From positions 310,001-374,000 of the forward strand of contig CANLDL010000001.1 of assembly GCA_947489425.1 (NCBI GenBank): a stretch of DNA of 64,000 bases, read 5' to 3'. A program made the position numbers and the translations under genes. The notes under the pieces were generated by a model that was not told the origin of the DNA, made no database searches, and was given only the letters and a program-made list of their open reading frames with translations. Below, piece by piece: positions 20,076 through 28,738 of the stretch. How positions within the stretch are numbered: the first letter of the stretch is position 1; every line of letters begins with the position of its first letter. Source of the stretch: an uncultured Pseudomonadales bacterium (GTDB taxonomy: Bacteria; Pseudomonadota; Gammaproteobacteria; Pseudomonadales; Cellvibrionaceae).

Positions 20076-21317
20076 ATGATTGCTAATACCCCTATCTTTA
20101 TTGGTTTGCGTTACACTCGCTCAAAGCGCAGACACCGGTTTATTTCTTTTGTGAGCGGCTTTTCATTGATTGGTATGGCACTGGGTACCTTAGCACTCAT
20201 CGTTGTCTTGTCAGTAATGAACGGCTTTGATCGTGAAATTAAAGAAAGGATTTTACGTGTAGTACCTCATGCTTATTTAAATCAAGCCCCGTTAATGAAA
20301 GATTGGCAGTCAGTGCAGTCACAGATACAAAATACGAATGATTTACAGGCAAGCGCGCCTTATATACAAGACTTTGTTATGTTATCGAGTGATTTTAATG
20401 TACAGGGGGTCGAGCTCCAAGGCGTGTTGCCACAAGAGGAAGCGAATGTCTCAAATATTAATGACTATATGCTTAGCGGTTCACTTTTTGGGCTTAAGCC
20501 AAAAGGATTTTCTATTATTTTAGGTAGTCTAGTCGCACGGCGTTTAAATGTCCGTGTTGGTGACACTATAATTATGACCTTGCCCAAAGTATCAATAACT
20601 CCAGCGGGCTTATTTCCACGTTCAAAACGTTTTACTGTTTCAGGCATTTTTGAGATAGGTGCGCAGTTGGATCAATCCCTATCACTTGTTCATTTAAATG
20701 ACGCCCAGCGATTGTTTCGATACGCTAATTCAGTAGAGGGCTTACGAGTTAAGGTCGATGATATCTACCAAGCTGGTCAAATTATTCTACCTTTGCAAGA
20801 GCAACTGGGTAGTGACTTTAAAGCAAAAGATTGGAGTCAGACTCAAGGTGGTTTGTTCCAAGCGATCCAATTAGAAAAGCGGATGGTGATGTTATTATTG
20901 ATGATAATTATTGCTGTTGCTGCACTCAATATCATTACTAGCCTTGTGCTCATGGTGTCAGATAAACGTAGTGACATTGCGGTTTTACGTACACTTGGCA
21001 TGACAACTCGCCAAATTATGGCTGTATTTGTAATTCAAGGCAGCACTATAGGATTTGTAGGTATTATCATTGGTAGCATTGTTGGTTGCTTAGTCGCAAT
21101 TAATATCAGCACGTTAATTGATTGGGTGCAAACGCTAGCTGGCCTTTATTTGTTCGATCCAAATATCTATTTTATTAGCCAAATCCCCTCGCAACTCCAA
21201 GTAAAAGATGTTGTCGTTGTTTGTAGTGTTGGTTTTATATTAAGTATTTTAGCCACATTATATCCTGCCTTTAGGGCGTCACAAGTTGAGCCTGCCGAAG
21301 TCTTACGATATGAATAG
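20076..21317 (+). CDS. lolC: Lipoprotein-releasing ABC transporter permease LolC
   Basis: 413 aa inner-membrane subunit of LolCDE, which extracts outer-membrane lipoproteins and passes them to LolA. The N-terminus [47 protein letters not shown] after the first membrane helix, a periplasmic domain (about 45-260) and three C-terminal helices with LRTLGMTTRQIMAVF and PAFRASQVEPAEVLRYE are all typical. It is followed by lolD after 111 bp. Confidence 0.94.
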   Translation: MIANTPIFIGLRYTRSKRRHRFISFVSGFSLIGMALGTLALIVVLSVMNGFDREIKERILRVVPHAYLNQAPLMKDWQSVQSQIQNTNDLQASAPYIQDFVMLSSDFNVQGVELQGVLPQEEANVSNINDYMLSGSLFGLKPKGFSIILGSLVARRLNVRVGDTIIMTLPKVSITPAGLFPRSKRFTVSGIFEIGAQLDQSLSLVHLNDAQRLFRYANSVEGLRVKVDDIYQAGQIILPLQEQLGSDFKAKDWSQTQGGLFQAIQLEKRMVMLLLMIIIAVAALNIITSLVLMVSDKRSDIAVLRTLGMTTRQIMAVFVIQGSTIGFVGIIIGSIVGCLVAINISTLIDWVQTLAGLYLFDPNIYFISQIPSQLQVKDVVVVCSVGFILSILATLYPAFRASQVEPAEVLRYE

Positions 21318-21428
21318 TTACGTTACGAATAGTCGGATTATGAACAATCGATGCGGAATTAAAATTACTGTGATACATAAAATTAACATTGAGCCTGCTC
21401 TCGTTCAAAACCTAAGAAGGTACTTATA

Positions 21429-22160
21429 ATGGATAAGGATATCGTGATTCAATGCCATGATCTTAGCAAAAGCTACGAAGAAGGCCCGAGCCCAGTACAA
21501 GTACTTAATAACGTCTCCATGAGTGTCGCCAAGGGTGAGAGAGTATCAATTATTGGTAGCTCTGGATCGGGTAAAAGTACGTTGCTGAATTTATTAGGGG
21601 GGCTTGATACGCCAACTGCAGGGACTGTTACGATCGCTAATCAAGAGTTAGCACCCCTAAGCGAGAATAAAAGAGGCCTACTACGAAACCATTACTTGGG
21701 TTTTGTCTATCAGTTTCATCATCTACTGGGTGAGTTTACAGCGCTAGAAAACGCAGCAATGCCATTACTTATTGGTAAATGTTCGGTAGAAGAAGCGACT
21801 AAACGTGCGACAGAAATACTTGTTCGAGTAGGTTTAGGTGAACGATTGCACCATAAACCTTCAGAGTTATCAGGGGGGGAGCGTCAGCGAGTTGCTATTG
21901 CGCGTGCGATAGTTACCAAGCCCGCCTGTGTACTGATGGATGAGCCAACAGGCAATCTTGATCAAGAGACAGCGCTGTCCATTCAAAATTTGATGTGGGA
22001 GCTTAATCAAGAGTATAGCTTAAGCTTTATTATTGTTACTCACGACCAAAAGCTAGCGCATACAATGGATAGAGTTTTAGAGTTAACCAAGGGCTCACTA
22101 CAAGAAATTAATATTCATCATTCTCAAAAAAATCAGGCCAATAATGTTACAGCCCGCTAG
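21429..22160 (+). CDS. lolD: Lipoprotein-releasing ABC transporter ATP-binding protein LolD
   Basis: 243 aa ATPase with Walker [11 protein letters not shown]-loop [19 protein letters not shown] (the LolD-characteristic FHHLL), signature [14 protein letters not shown], Walker [13 protein letters not shown] and switch His in VTHDQKLA. It drives LolC/LolE. The 3' end overlaps the lolE start by 17 bp. Confidence 0.97.
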   Translation: MDKDIVIQCHDLSKSYEEGPSPVQVLNNVSMSVAKGERVSIIGSSGSGKSTLLNLLGGLDTPTAGTVTIANQELAPLSENKRGLLRNHYLGFVYQFHHLLGEFTALENAAMPLLIGKCSVEEATKRATEILVRVGLGERLHHKPSELSGGERQRVAIARAIVTKPACVLMDEPTGNLDQETALSIQNLMWELNQEYSLSFIIVTHDQKLAHTMDRVLELTKGSLQEINIHHSQKNQANNVTAR

Positions 22161-23400
22161 CCTTTTTATTGGTCTACGCTATACCTTAGCAAAAAAGCGT
22201 AGTCGTTCAGTCTCTTTTATTTCAGGTGTCGCGATGCTTGGAATTATTTTAGGTGTTGCATTATTGATTACGGTTTTATCTGTAATGAATGGTTTTGATA
22301 AGGAGTTAAGAGAAAGGATTTTAGCTATCATGCCGCAAGTTAGTGTGTATTACTCTGCGAGTAGTAATGAGTGGCCAATAATTCGTGAGCGCATTGTTAA
22401 TCAAGAAGGTATTAGTGCGGCCACTCCATTTGTAGAGTTGCAGGGAATGTTGCATGAAAGTGGTGCAACACAGCCGAGTATTATTTATGGTATTAACCAA
22501 AAATATAATAGCAGTGTGTCTAAAATTACAAGTTATTTAAATAAAAATACACTAGCACTTTTAGCTGAAAGTAATAATGCAATAGCACTAGGTGCTGGTC
22601 TTGCTAAAACATTAAATGTTAAAACTGGGGATAAAGTAACGCTTATTATCCCTCAGTTAAATAAACAAAATGTACGTCGTACCCCCGCTGTTAAGCGGCT
22701 TAATATCGTGGATATTTTTACAACTGGGACAGAGCTTGACCACTCTTTATCATTAATGGGTATCGATGGTGCAGCTCTACTGAGCAAAAGCCCTCAAGAT
22801 ATTACAGGCTTGCATATAAGGGTGGATAACTTATTCGAAGCAAACTATATCGCCAATAAATTGCAGTCTACACTGCGACAAGACTTATTGATTAATGCAT
22901 ATACAAGTGATTGGACTCGGACACATGGCAATATTTATTCGGCTATTAAAACATCAAAAAGCCTAGTCAGTTTGCTATTGTTTTTAATTATTGCAATTGC
23001 TGCTTTTAATGTTGTCTCTACTCTCATGATGGTTGTGGTTGACAAGCAAAGTGATATTGCCATTTTGAGAACCCTTGGTGTTTCCAATCGGCAAGTGATT
23101 ACTATTTTTGTTATCCAAGGCACAGTCATTGGTATTATTGGTACAATAATTGGGGTAGGTCTGGGGGTTTTATTTGCTTTATCTGTAGAAAGCTTTGTGG
23201 CGGGTTTAGAGAGCCTACTAGGTTTTAGCTTTTTGCAATCGACAATCTATCCAGTTAATTTTTTGCCTTCGTCGTTGCAACTTAATGATATTTTACTAAT
23301 AGCCTCTGCTTCATTAGTTATGAGCTTTTTTGCAACTATTTACCCGGCTATTAAAGCATCTCAGGTTAAACCTGCTGAAGCACTTCGATTTGATGAATAA
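22144..23400 (+). CDS. lolE: Lipoprotein-releasing ABC transporter permease LolE
   Basis: 418 aa and a clear paralogue of the LolC encoded upstream: [38 protein letters not shown], and C-terminal helices with [19 protein letters not shown] and [19 protein letters not shown]. The large periplasmic domain spans about 45-265. Assignment as LolE rather than LolC rests on gene order (after lolD), as in Pseudomonas. Confidence 0.93.
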   Translation: MLQPASLFIGLRYTLAKKRSRSVSFISGVAMLGIILGVALLITVLSVMNGFDKELRERILAIMPQVSVYYSASSNEWPIIRERIVNQEGISAATPFVELQGMLHESGATQPSIIYGINQKYNSSVSKITSYLNKNTLALLAESNNAIALGAGLAKTLNVKTGDKVTLIIPQLNKQNVRRTPAVKRLNIVDIFTTGTELDHSLSLMGIDGAALLSKSPQDITGLHIRVDNLFEANYIANKLQSTLRQDLLINAYTSDWTRTHGNIYSAIKTSKSLVSLLLFLIIAIAAFNVVSTLMMVVVDKQSDIAILRTLGVSNRQVITIFVIQGTVIGIIGTIIGVGLGVLFALSVESFVAGLESLLGFSFLQSTIYPVNFLPSSLQLNDILLIASASLVMSFFATIYPAIKASQVKPAEALRFDE

Positions 23401-23412
23401 ATATAAGGAAAG

Positions 23413-23433
23413 AAAAACAAACTAATTGTTTTT
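23413..23433. terminator. Possible bidirectional terminator between lolE and the DUF2062 gene
   Basis: AAAAACAA and TTGTTTTT flank a 5-nt loop in the 21-bp gap between two convergent genes. The A-rich left arm and T-rich right arm suit termination in both directions, but the stem has one G-C pair only and is weak. Confidence 0.4.
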
Positions 23434-23940
23434 ATCTTTTCGCCTACGCCATTGACGAACAACCGATAAACGCCATAATAGTTGTGTCAATAAGTAGGCA
23501 TTAATGGAGAAGAAAACCGCAATGATAAAGGAGCCAATAAAGAGAGGCTTCCATATTTTGGCTATTTCTTCTTGTAGTAAGGTAAATGTAATTTCATGCA
23601 CTTCTAAATCCATACCCGGTATATCTAATATCCATAGACCAAATTGATAGGTCGTAAAGAATATAGGTGCTATTGTTACTGGGTTAGTAATCCATACGAG
23701 CCCGACACTTAAAGGTAGGTTGCATCGAATCCAAAGAGCTAAACTTGCTGCAAAAAACATTTGAAAGGGGATGGGGATAAAAGCAAAGAACACCCCGACT
23801 AGCATCGCCAGTGAAATTGAGTGGCGATTGAAATGAAATAGATTAGGGTCTTCTAATAATGGCCTCAAAAACCTCAGAGCAGGTTGCTGCTTAACACGCG
23901 CTGCATCGGGAGTGAACTTTCTAAAAATTCTTTTCGGCAT
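23422..23940 (-). CDS. DUF2062 domain membrane protein
   Basis: 172 aa. A basic N-terminus (MPKRIFRKFTPDAARVKQQ) is followed by RHSISLAMLVGVFFAFIPIPFQMFFAASLALWIRCNLPLSVGLVWITNPVT, which is the DUF2062 core with two membrane helices and the NP-x-T motif, then a third helix near residues 137-157 and a basic tail. Such proteins are common beside envelope genes in gammaproteobacteria; the function is unknown. It converges with lolE. Confidence 0.88.
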   Translation of the reverse strand: MPKRIFRKFTPDAARVKQQPALRFLRPLLEDPNLFHFNRHSISLAMLVGVFFAFIPIPFQMFFAASLALWIRCNLPLSVGLVWITNPVTIAPIFFTTYQFGLWILDIPGMDLEVHEITFTLLQEEIAKIWKPLFIGSFIIAVFFSINAYLLTQLLWRLSVVRQWRRRKDKNN

Positions 23941-24433
23941 ATACTCACAGTTTAGTGGGCGATTGAGCTAAATCGGCGGCATTATGCCTATGATTACTTC
24001 ATATTACTATTGTAGATTAGATTTAGTCTTATATAACTACCTATTGATAAATAACTCTGACAGTAATAGCAAGAGATTGCTTGTAGTTTGGAATCATTGG
24101 TTTAGTTTACGGTCTATACTTCAGATTGGTTACAGTGGGTTTATGCCTAAAAGCTATCAGTATTATTTTCATGATAGCTTTTAGGTATAATTTCTGGCTC
24201 ATTGCTATGCTTTATTTCCGCACTCTAATGTAGCATTGGGCATTGGCTATTTTATAAAAACACAAATATAGCCAATGTTTTCTAAAATTGCCTAATATTT
24301 AGCGTTTCAGACAGCGATTAACTATACCCGATAGTCGGAAAATAAAGTATATTGTCATAAAAATTTAAATCAAAGGTCCAACAGCCTATATACAGATCTC
24401 TGTGTATGAAGTAATTGTTTAAAGGTTAAAAGT
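23941..24433. other. Intergenic region between the DUF2062 and olsB genes
   Basis: 493 bp between divergent genes. It holds the long inverted repeat at 24141-24190 and a small CCGA-TAG-TCGG hairpin near 24330. A possible 66-codon frame (23984-24184) runs into the inverted repeat, has no ribosome site and does not look like a protein. The promoters of both flanking genes must lie here; none is clear. Confidence 0.55.
24141..24190. repeat. 19-bp inverted repeat (near-perfect hairpin)
   Basis: The arms 24141-24159 and 24172-24190 pair over 19 bp with a single G-U and a 12-nt loop; the inner 14 bp (CCTAAAAGCTATCA) are exact. Within the arms, GCTATCA/TGATAGC is flanked by AAAA and TTTT, so it could act as a two-way terminator. 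It lies between divergent promoters, where no terminator is expected. It lacks the integron attC core sites. Confidence 0.7.
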
Positions 24434-25264
24434 ATGAGTTCTATTGAGTCTGTTGATGCAATTGAAAGATTCTCTTTTCTAGAAGACTTAATTATTGCAC
24501 CGGCAACCAATGCAGGTCGTTACCAAGTTCGATTTGCTGAAAATGAAGAAGAGGTTAAAGCTGCACAGGCGCTGCGTTTTCGCGTTTTTTACGACGAGAA
24601 AGAAGGTAACCCAAGTGCAGAGATGATCGAGGCAAAGAGAGATTTAGATCAGTGGGATGATGCTGGTTTTCATATTATTGTTATCGATACTCGAGCTGAG
24701 GAGCAGCCTGCGATTGTAGGTACTCTGCGTTTATTTTTTAACGAATGCTTAAAGCCTGGCCAAAATTTCTATACAGAAGAAACCTTTAATCTCAGTAAGT
24801 TACATAATTTTTATGGCAAATCACTTGAACTTAGCCGTTTTTGCGTAGATCCTAATGGTCGTGGTGGTGTTATTTTGATGCTTATTTGGAAGTATGCGAT
24901 GAGCTTTCTTCAAGATAATAACATAGATGTCATGTTTGGGTGTGCCAGCTTTACCGGTGCAGATATTGAACAACACCAGCCGATACTCAATTATCTGTAT
25001 GAGCATCATCTTGCTCCCGAGTTCTTAAGGCCTGAGCCTAAAGTGACAGATTATGTTGATTTAAACGCGCTTTATGAAGAAAGTGCCAAATGGGAAGATG
25101 CCCAAAAATCTGTGCCTACACTACTACGCGGCTATTTAAAACTAGGTGCAAAAATTAGCGATGCAGCTATTATTGATCCAGTATTTAACACCGTTTACGT
25201 TGCTATTTATGTCGAAACTAAAAATATGTTGCAACAAAACCCTAATTTGGTGATGCATGTCTAA
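24434..25264 (+). CDS. olsB: L-ornithine N-alpha-acyltransferase (OlsB-like, GNAT fold)
   Basis: 276 aa. The segment RYQVRFAENEEEVKAAQALRFRVFYDE near residue 28 and DLDQWDDAGFHIIVID, GTLRLF and ELSRFCVDPNGRGGVILMLIWKY match the OlsB/hemolysin-type acyltransferases. These transfer a 3-hydroxyacyl chain from ACP to ornithine to give lyso-ornithine lipid. The overlap with the PlsC-like gene downstream (8 bp) supports the olsBA pairing. Ornithine lipids replace phospholipids under phosphate limitation in many bacteria; no Pho box was identified. Confidence 0.82.
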   Translation: MSSIESVDAIERFSFLEDLIIAPATNAGRYQVRFAENEEEVKAAQALRFRVFYDEKEGNPSAEMIEAKRDLDQWDDAGFHIIVIDTRAEEQPAIVGTLRLFFNECLKPGQNFYTEETFNLSKLHNFYGKSLELSRFCVDPNGRGGVILMLIWKYAMSFLQDNNIDVMFGCASFTGADIEQHQPILNYLYEHHLAPEFLRPEPKVTDYVDLNALYEESAKWEDAQKSVPTLLRGYLKLGAKISDAAIIDPVFNTVYVAIYVETKNMLQQNPNLVMHV

Positions 25265-26162
25265 CGACAATATAACAGTCGATTCAGTAACTGCCCATCA
25301 GTCAAATCCCGATAACCTAAAAGCCCCAATCAATTCAGACAAAATAACTGGATTTAGGACAAGTATTCCTGAACCCTGTGAACCCCAACCGGCCTCGTTT
25401 ATTCATAAAATTCGCACAGTATATAAATCTACTTTATTGGTGTTTTGGATATTTATAATGCTGTTTGCTTATGTTGCTTGTAAATTATTAGCACCCAAGC
25501 ACATGAATCGCTTCTACAACTTTTTTCATCATGTTTGCTGTATTATTTTTTCTATGCGGGTGAGTGTAGAAGGGGAAATGTCGCGAGAAGCACCTACTCT
25601 TTATTTGTCCAATCATATTTCCTATCTTGATATTTTTGTGCTGGGTGCAAAACTGCCGGGTTATTTTATTGCTAAATCAGAAGTTGCAAATTGGCCAGTT
25701 TTGGGGCCACTGGCAAAAATGCAAAACACATTATTCTTCGAGAGAAAAGGAAATAAAATACGCTCACAACTCAATATTATGAGCAAGCATTTTGATCAAA
25801 GAAAGAACTTGATTTTATTTCCTGAAGGAACTAGCACAGAGGGTGAGCATGTGGAACCCTTTAAGTCGAGTCTGTTGCAATCAGTTGAACAAGCGAATGA
25901 AACAGTAACCATCCAGCCCGTGACAGTGGCTTATACGCACTATAAAGATGCACCAATGGATAAAGTTAGAAGGGATCAATATGCATGGTATGCAAAAATG
26001 CCTTTTAGCTCGCACTTCTTTTATGCGCTTGGATTAAGACAATCTCGAGTGAAAGTTATATTTCATCCCGTTGTGACATTGTCGGATTTTGAAACACGAA
26101 AAAACTGTGCACTACATTGCTGGCAACAAGTATCTAAAGGTCTTGAATCTGCTATTAGTTAA
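25257..26162 (+). CDS. olsA: Lyso-ornithine lipid O-acyltransferase (OlsA-like, PlsC family)
   Basis: 301 aa. After a hydrophilic N-terminus and a membrane helix (about residues 58-80) comes the PlsC acyltransferase core: LSNHISYLDIF (NHxxxxD, near residue 118), ERKGNKIRS and LILFPEGTSTEG (FPEGT, near 185). It adds the second acyl chain to lyso-ornithine lipid, or less likely acts as a 1-acylglycerol-3-phosphate acyltransferase. It is coupled to olsB by overlap. The stop codon sits in the loop of a perfect 12-bp hairpin. Confidence 0.82.
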   Translation: MSNDNITVDSVTAHQSNPDNLKAPINSDKITGFRTSIPEPCEPQPASFIHKIRTVYKSTLLVFWIFIMLFAYVACKLLAPKHMNRFYNFFHHVCCIIFSMRVSVEGEMSREAPTLYLSNHISYLDIFVLGAKLPGYFIAKSEVANWPVLGPLAKMQNTLFFERKGNKIRSQLNIMSKHFDQRKNLILFPEGTSTEGEHVEPFKSSLLQSVEQANETVTIQPVTVAYTHYKDAPMDKVRRDQYAWYAKMPFSSHFFYALGLRQSRVKVIFHPVVTLSDFETRKNCALHCWQQVSKGLESAIS

Positions 26163-26175
26163 GACTAATAGCAGA
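26148..26175 (+). promoter_or_regulatory. Perfect 12-bp hairpin straddling the olsA stop codon
   Basis: TCTGCTATTAGT (26148-26159) and ACTAATAGCAGA (26164-26175) are exact reverse complements around the 4-nt loop TAAG, which contains the TAA stop (26160-26162). No U-tract follows. The left arm is coding sequence of the last four codons. Confidence 0.75.
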
Positions 26176-26280
26176 GGCTATACATAACTCATAATTGGAT
26201 AGCTATATACTATAGCGAGAGAATTGTGTTTTAATCGACTACATTATTGCAAACTAAACTTGTAAAAATGGATTCATCGT

Positions 26281-27732
26281 ATGGGTATCAATTGGAAAGA
26301 GTATCAAGCTAATTTTTTTTATGATGAGTTAATTAATGAAAATAGTAATGCAAGATTACCCGCTAAGCGTTTAGCAAGCTATTTACAATCCCTTAACCAA
26401 AACGAGTTACAACGACGTCAGCAGTTAGCTGATACAGCTATTCAAGACATGGGTATTACTTTTACTGTTTATACAGAAGAGGGTAATATCGATCGGTCTT
26501 GGCCATTTGATATTATCCCTCGTCCTATTTCTGCGAAACAATGGTCTGTTACTGCCGATGGTTTAAAGCAGCGTTTGCAAGCACTTAACTTATTTATTGA
26601 TGACCTCTATCACGATCAGAAAATAATAAAAGATGGTATTGTTCCTAGACATATTATTGAAAACTCAGCTAACTTTCGCAAAGAATGCGTAGGTATATCA
26701 CCACCGCACAATGTTTGGGCACATATATGCGGGACAGATTTAGTGCGAGATGGTGATGGTGAATTCTATGTTTTAGAGGATAATCTACGTGTGCCTTCGG
26801 GCGTGTCTTATATGCTTGAGAATCGCTCTATTACTAAACGTGTACTACCAGAGCTGTTTGAACAGGGAAATATACTACCTGTTTCTGATTATAGCAATCA
26901 GCTATTTAATACCTTGAGCGATCTTGCCCCTCACACCGACAAACCAGAAATTGTCATACTAACCCCAGGCATTTATAACTCCGCTTATTTTGAGCATGCA
27001 TTTTTGGCTCAACAAATGGGGGTAGAGTTAGTCGAGGGTAGTGATTTAAGTGTTGGTAAAAATGGTTATGTCTATATGAAAACCATTAGTGGGTTTGAAA
27101 AAGTTGATGTGATTTACCGTCGAATCGATGATTTATTTTTAGATCCTACAGTTTTTAATAAAGACTCTGTGCTTGGTGTGCCAGGCTTAATGAAAGCATG
27201 GCAAAGTGGCAAGGTAGCACTGGCTAATGCGCCAGGAGCGGGAGTTGCTGATGATAAAGTGGTTTATGCCTATGTCCCTCAAATTATAAAATACTATTTG
27301 GATGAAGATCCCGTTATATCAAATGTAGAAACCTTTTTGTGTAGTGACAAAAAACAGCGAGATTACGTGATCAAGAATATCGCTGAACTAGTGGTTAAGC
27401 CGGCTAACGAATCCGGTGGTTACGGTATGTTAGTTGGGCCTCATTCAACTAAAAAAGAACAAAGCGAATTTATTGAATTAATCAAAAAAAATCCTCGTAA
27501 TTATATTGGGCAACCGACATTGTCACTGTCGACTGCACCTACTTTAGTGGGGGCAGATAAGCTCGAGCCTAGGCACCTCGATTTGCGTCCTTTTGTTTTG
27601 CAGGGAAAAAGTAGTTATGTAACAACAGGTGGCCTTACACGCGTTGCAATGAAAAAAGGTTCTTTAGTCGTCAACTCTTCCCAAGGCGGAGGTAGTAAAG
27701 ATACCTGGATTGTTGATACGGAGGTTAAATAA
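26281..27732 (+). CDS. Circularly permuted ATP-grasp protein (DUF404/DUF407, COG2308)
   Basis: 483 aa. The N-terminus contains FDIIPRPISAKQW; the ATP-grasp core has HICGTDLVRDGDGEFYVLEDNLRVPSGVSYMLENR, VKPANESGGYGMLVGP and HLDLRPFVLQG. These are the landmarks of the circularly permuted type-2 ATP-grasp family, predicted to ligate a carboxylate to an amine, probably making a peptide or modifying a protein. The stop overlaps the alpha-E start by 1 bp (TAATG). The product of this system is unknown. Confidence 0.88.
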   Translation: MGINWKEYQANFFYDELINENSNARLPAKRLASYLQSLNQNELQRRQQLADTAIQDMGITFTVYTEEGNIDRSWPFDIIPRPISAKQWSVTADGLKQRLQALNLFIDDLYHDQKIIKDGIVPRHIIENSANFRKECVGISPPHNVWAHICGTDLVRDGDGEFYVLEDNLRVPSGVSYMLENRSITKRVLPELFEQGNILPVSDYSNQLFNTLSDLAPHTDKPEIVILTPGIYNSAYFEHAFLAQQMGVELVEGSDLSVGKNGYVYMKTISGFEKVDVIYRRIDDLFLDPTVFNKDSVLGVPGLMKAWQSGKVALANAPGAGVADDKVVYAYVPQIIKYYLDEDPVISNVETFLCSDKKQRDYVIKNIAELVVKPANESGGYGMLVGPHSTKKEQSEFIELIKKNPRNYIGQPTLSLSTAPTLVGADKLEPRHLDLRPFVLQGKSSYVTTGGLTRVAMKKGSLVVNSSQGGGSKDTWIVDTEVK

Positions 27733-28664
27733 TGCTGTCACGTGTAGCGGAAAGAATATATTGGACATCGCGTTATCTCCAACGAGTAGAAAGTTCTGCA
27801 CGGTTGGTGAATGTTTATACTAATCTATTAATGGATTTACCCAAAGATATAAACATCTCTTGGTTTAATTTGGTCACGCTGAACAATGCAGAAAGTGAAT
27901 ATGAGACGCGCTATAAAATAAAAGACGAGCGTAATGTTGTTAAATTTATAGTGGCAGACGACACAAATCCAAGCTCTTTATTAGTCTCGCTATCAATGGT
28001 TCGTGAAAATTTACGCACGACTCGTGACGTTATGCCAGAGAATGCTTGGGAATTAATTAATGAGTTAACTACCTTTGCCCACCAATCAATTAAAGAGGGT
28101 GGTTTAAATCGAGGTAAGCGCCACGAGTTTTTAACTCAAGTGATTAATCAATGTCAGTTAATGCAGGGGTATATTGCAAGTACTTTATCTCACGACGAGG
28201 TATGGGATATGTGGTGTATTGGTCGCGATTTAGAGTGCGCAGATATGTCAACGCGTATTCTTGACGCAGGCGCCAATTTGCTGCTCGCCCAAGATTACAA
28301 AGAAAAGTCTCATGTACCATTGGTTGTTTGGGGTAACGTACTGCGTAGTTCGGGAGCGGATCATGCTTATAGACGTAATGTTGCTGCAAGCGTAAAAGGC
28401 GCTAAGGTTGCTAATTTTTTAATCTCTGATCCTCATTTTCCTCGCTCAGTACATTATTGTATTAACTCTATTGAGGGAGCAGTTAAACGGCTACCTAAAG
28501 GACGAAAAATAATGAGTGCGGTTAAGTCTTTAAATATAACAAAAGAATCGCCAGAAATTATTAATGAGTTAGATTACCCCCTGAGTAATTATTGTAATGA
28601 TTTACAGTTAAAGTTAGACCAGCTACACAGTATATTTACTCTTAATTGGTTTTCAGTTAAATAA
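27732..28664 (+). CDS. Alpha-E domain protein (DUF403, COG2307)
   Basis: 310 aa, mainly helical. It begins MLSRVAERIYWTSRYLQRVESSARLVNVYTNLL, the defining alpha-E start, and continues with SLSMVRENLRTTRDVMPENAWELINEL and HDEVWDMWCIGRDLECADMSTRILD. It always accompanies the circularly permuted ATP-grasp protein in this type of operon and is thought to work with it; its biochemical role is not established. It is translationally coupled to the ATP-grasp gene. Confidence 0.9.
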   Translation: MLSRVAERIYWTSRYLQRVESSARLVNVYTNLLMDLPKDINISWFNLVTLNNAESEYETRYKIKDERNVVKFIVADDTNPSSLLVSLSMVRENLRTTRDVMPENAWELINELTTFAHQSIKEGGLNRGKRHEFLTQVINQCQLMQGYIASTLSHDEVWDMWCIGRDLECADMSTRILDAGANLLLAQDYKEKSHVPLVVWGNVLRSSGADHAYRRNVAASVKGAKVANFLISDPHFPRSVHYCINSIEGAVKRLPKGRKIMSAVKSLNITKESPEIINELDYPLSNYCNDLQLKLDQLHSIFTLNWFSVK

Positions 28665-28687
28665 ATCAATATTCAAAACTATATTTG

Positions 28688-28715
28688 TAAATACAGGGTT
28701 TCCCTCCTGTATTTA
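28688..28715 (+). promoter_or_regulatory. Hairpin between the alpha-E and transglutaminase genes
   Basis: TAAATACAGG (28688-28697) pairs perfectly with CCTGTATTTA (28706-28715) around an 8-nt loop, followed by TTGTTTAGG. The tail is only partly U-rich, so it may be a weak terminator or attenuator inside the operon, reducing expression of the third gene. Confidence 0.55.
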
Positions 28716-28738
28716 TTGTTTAGGATTCTAAAAATATC

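Noticed and set aside
23984..24184. Plus-strand 66-codon reading frame upstream of olsB
   Set aside because: No ribosome site, odd composition (many Tyr, Ser and Leu), and its 3' part is one arm of the long inverted repeat.
24141..24190. Integron attC site
   Set aside because: The inverted repeat lacks the RYYYAAC/GTTRRRY core sites, and no integrase or cassettes are near.
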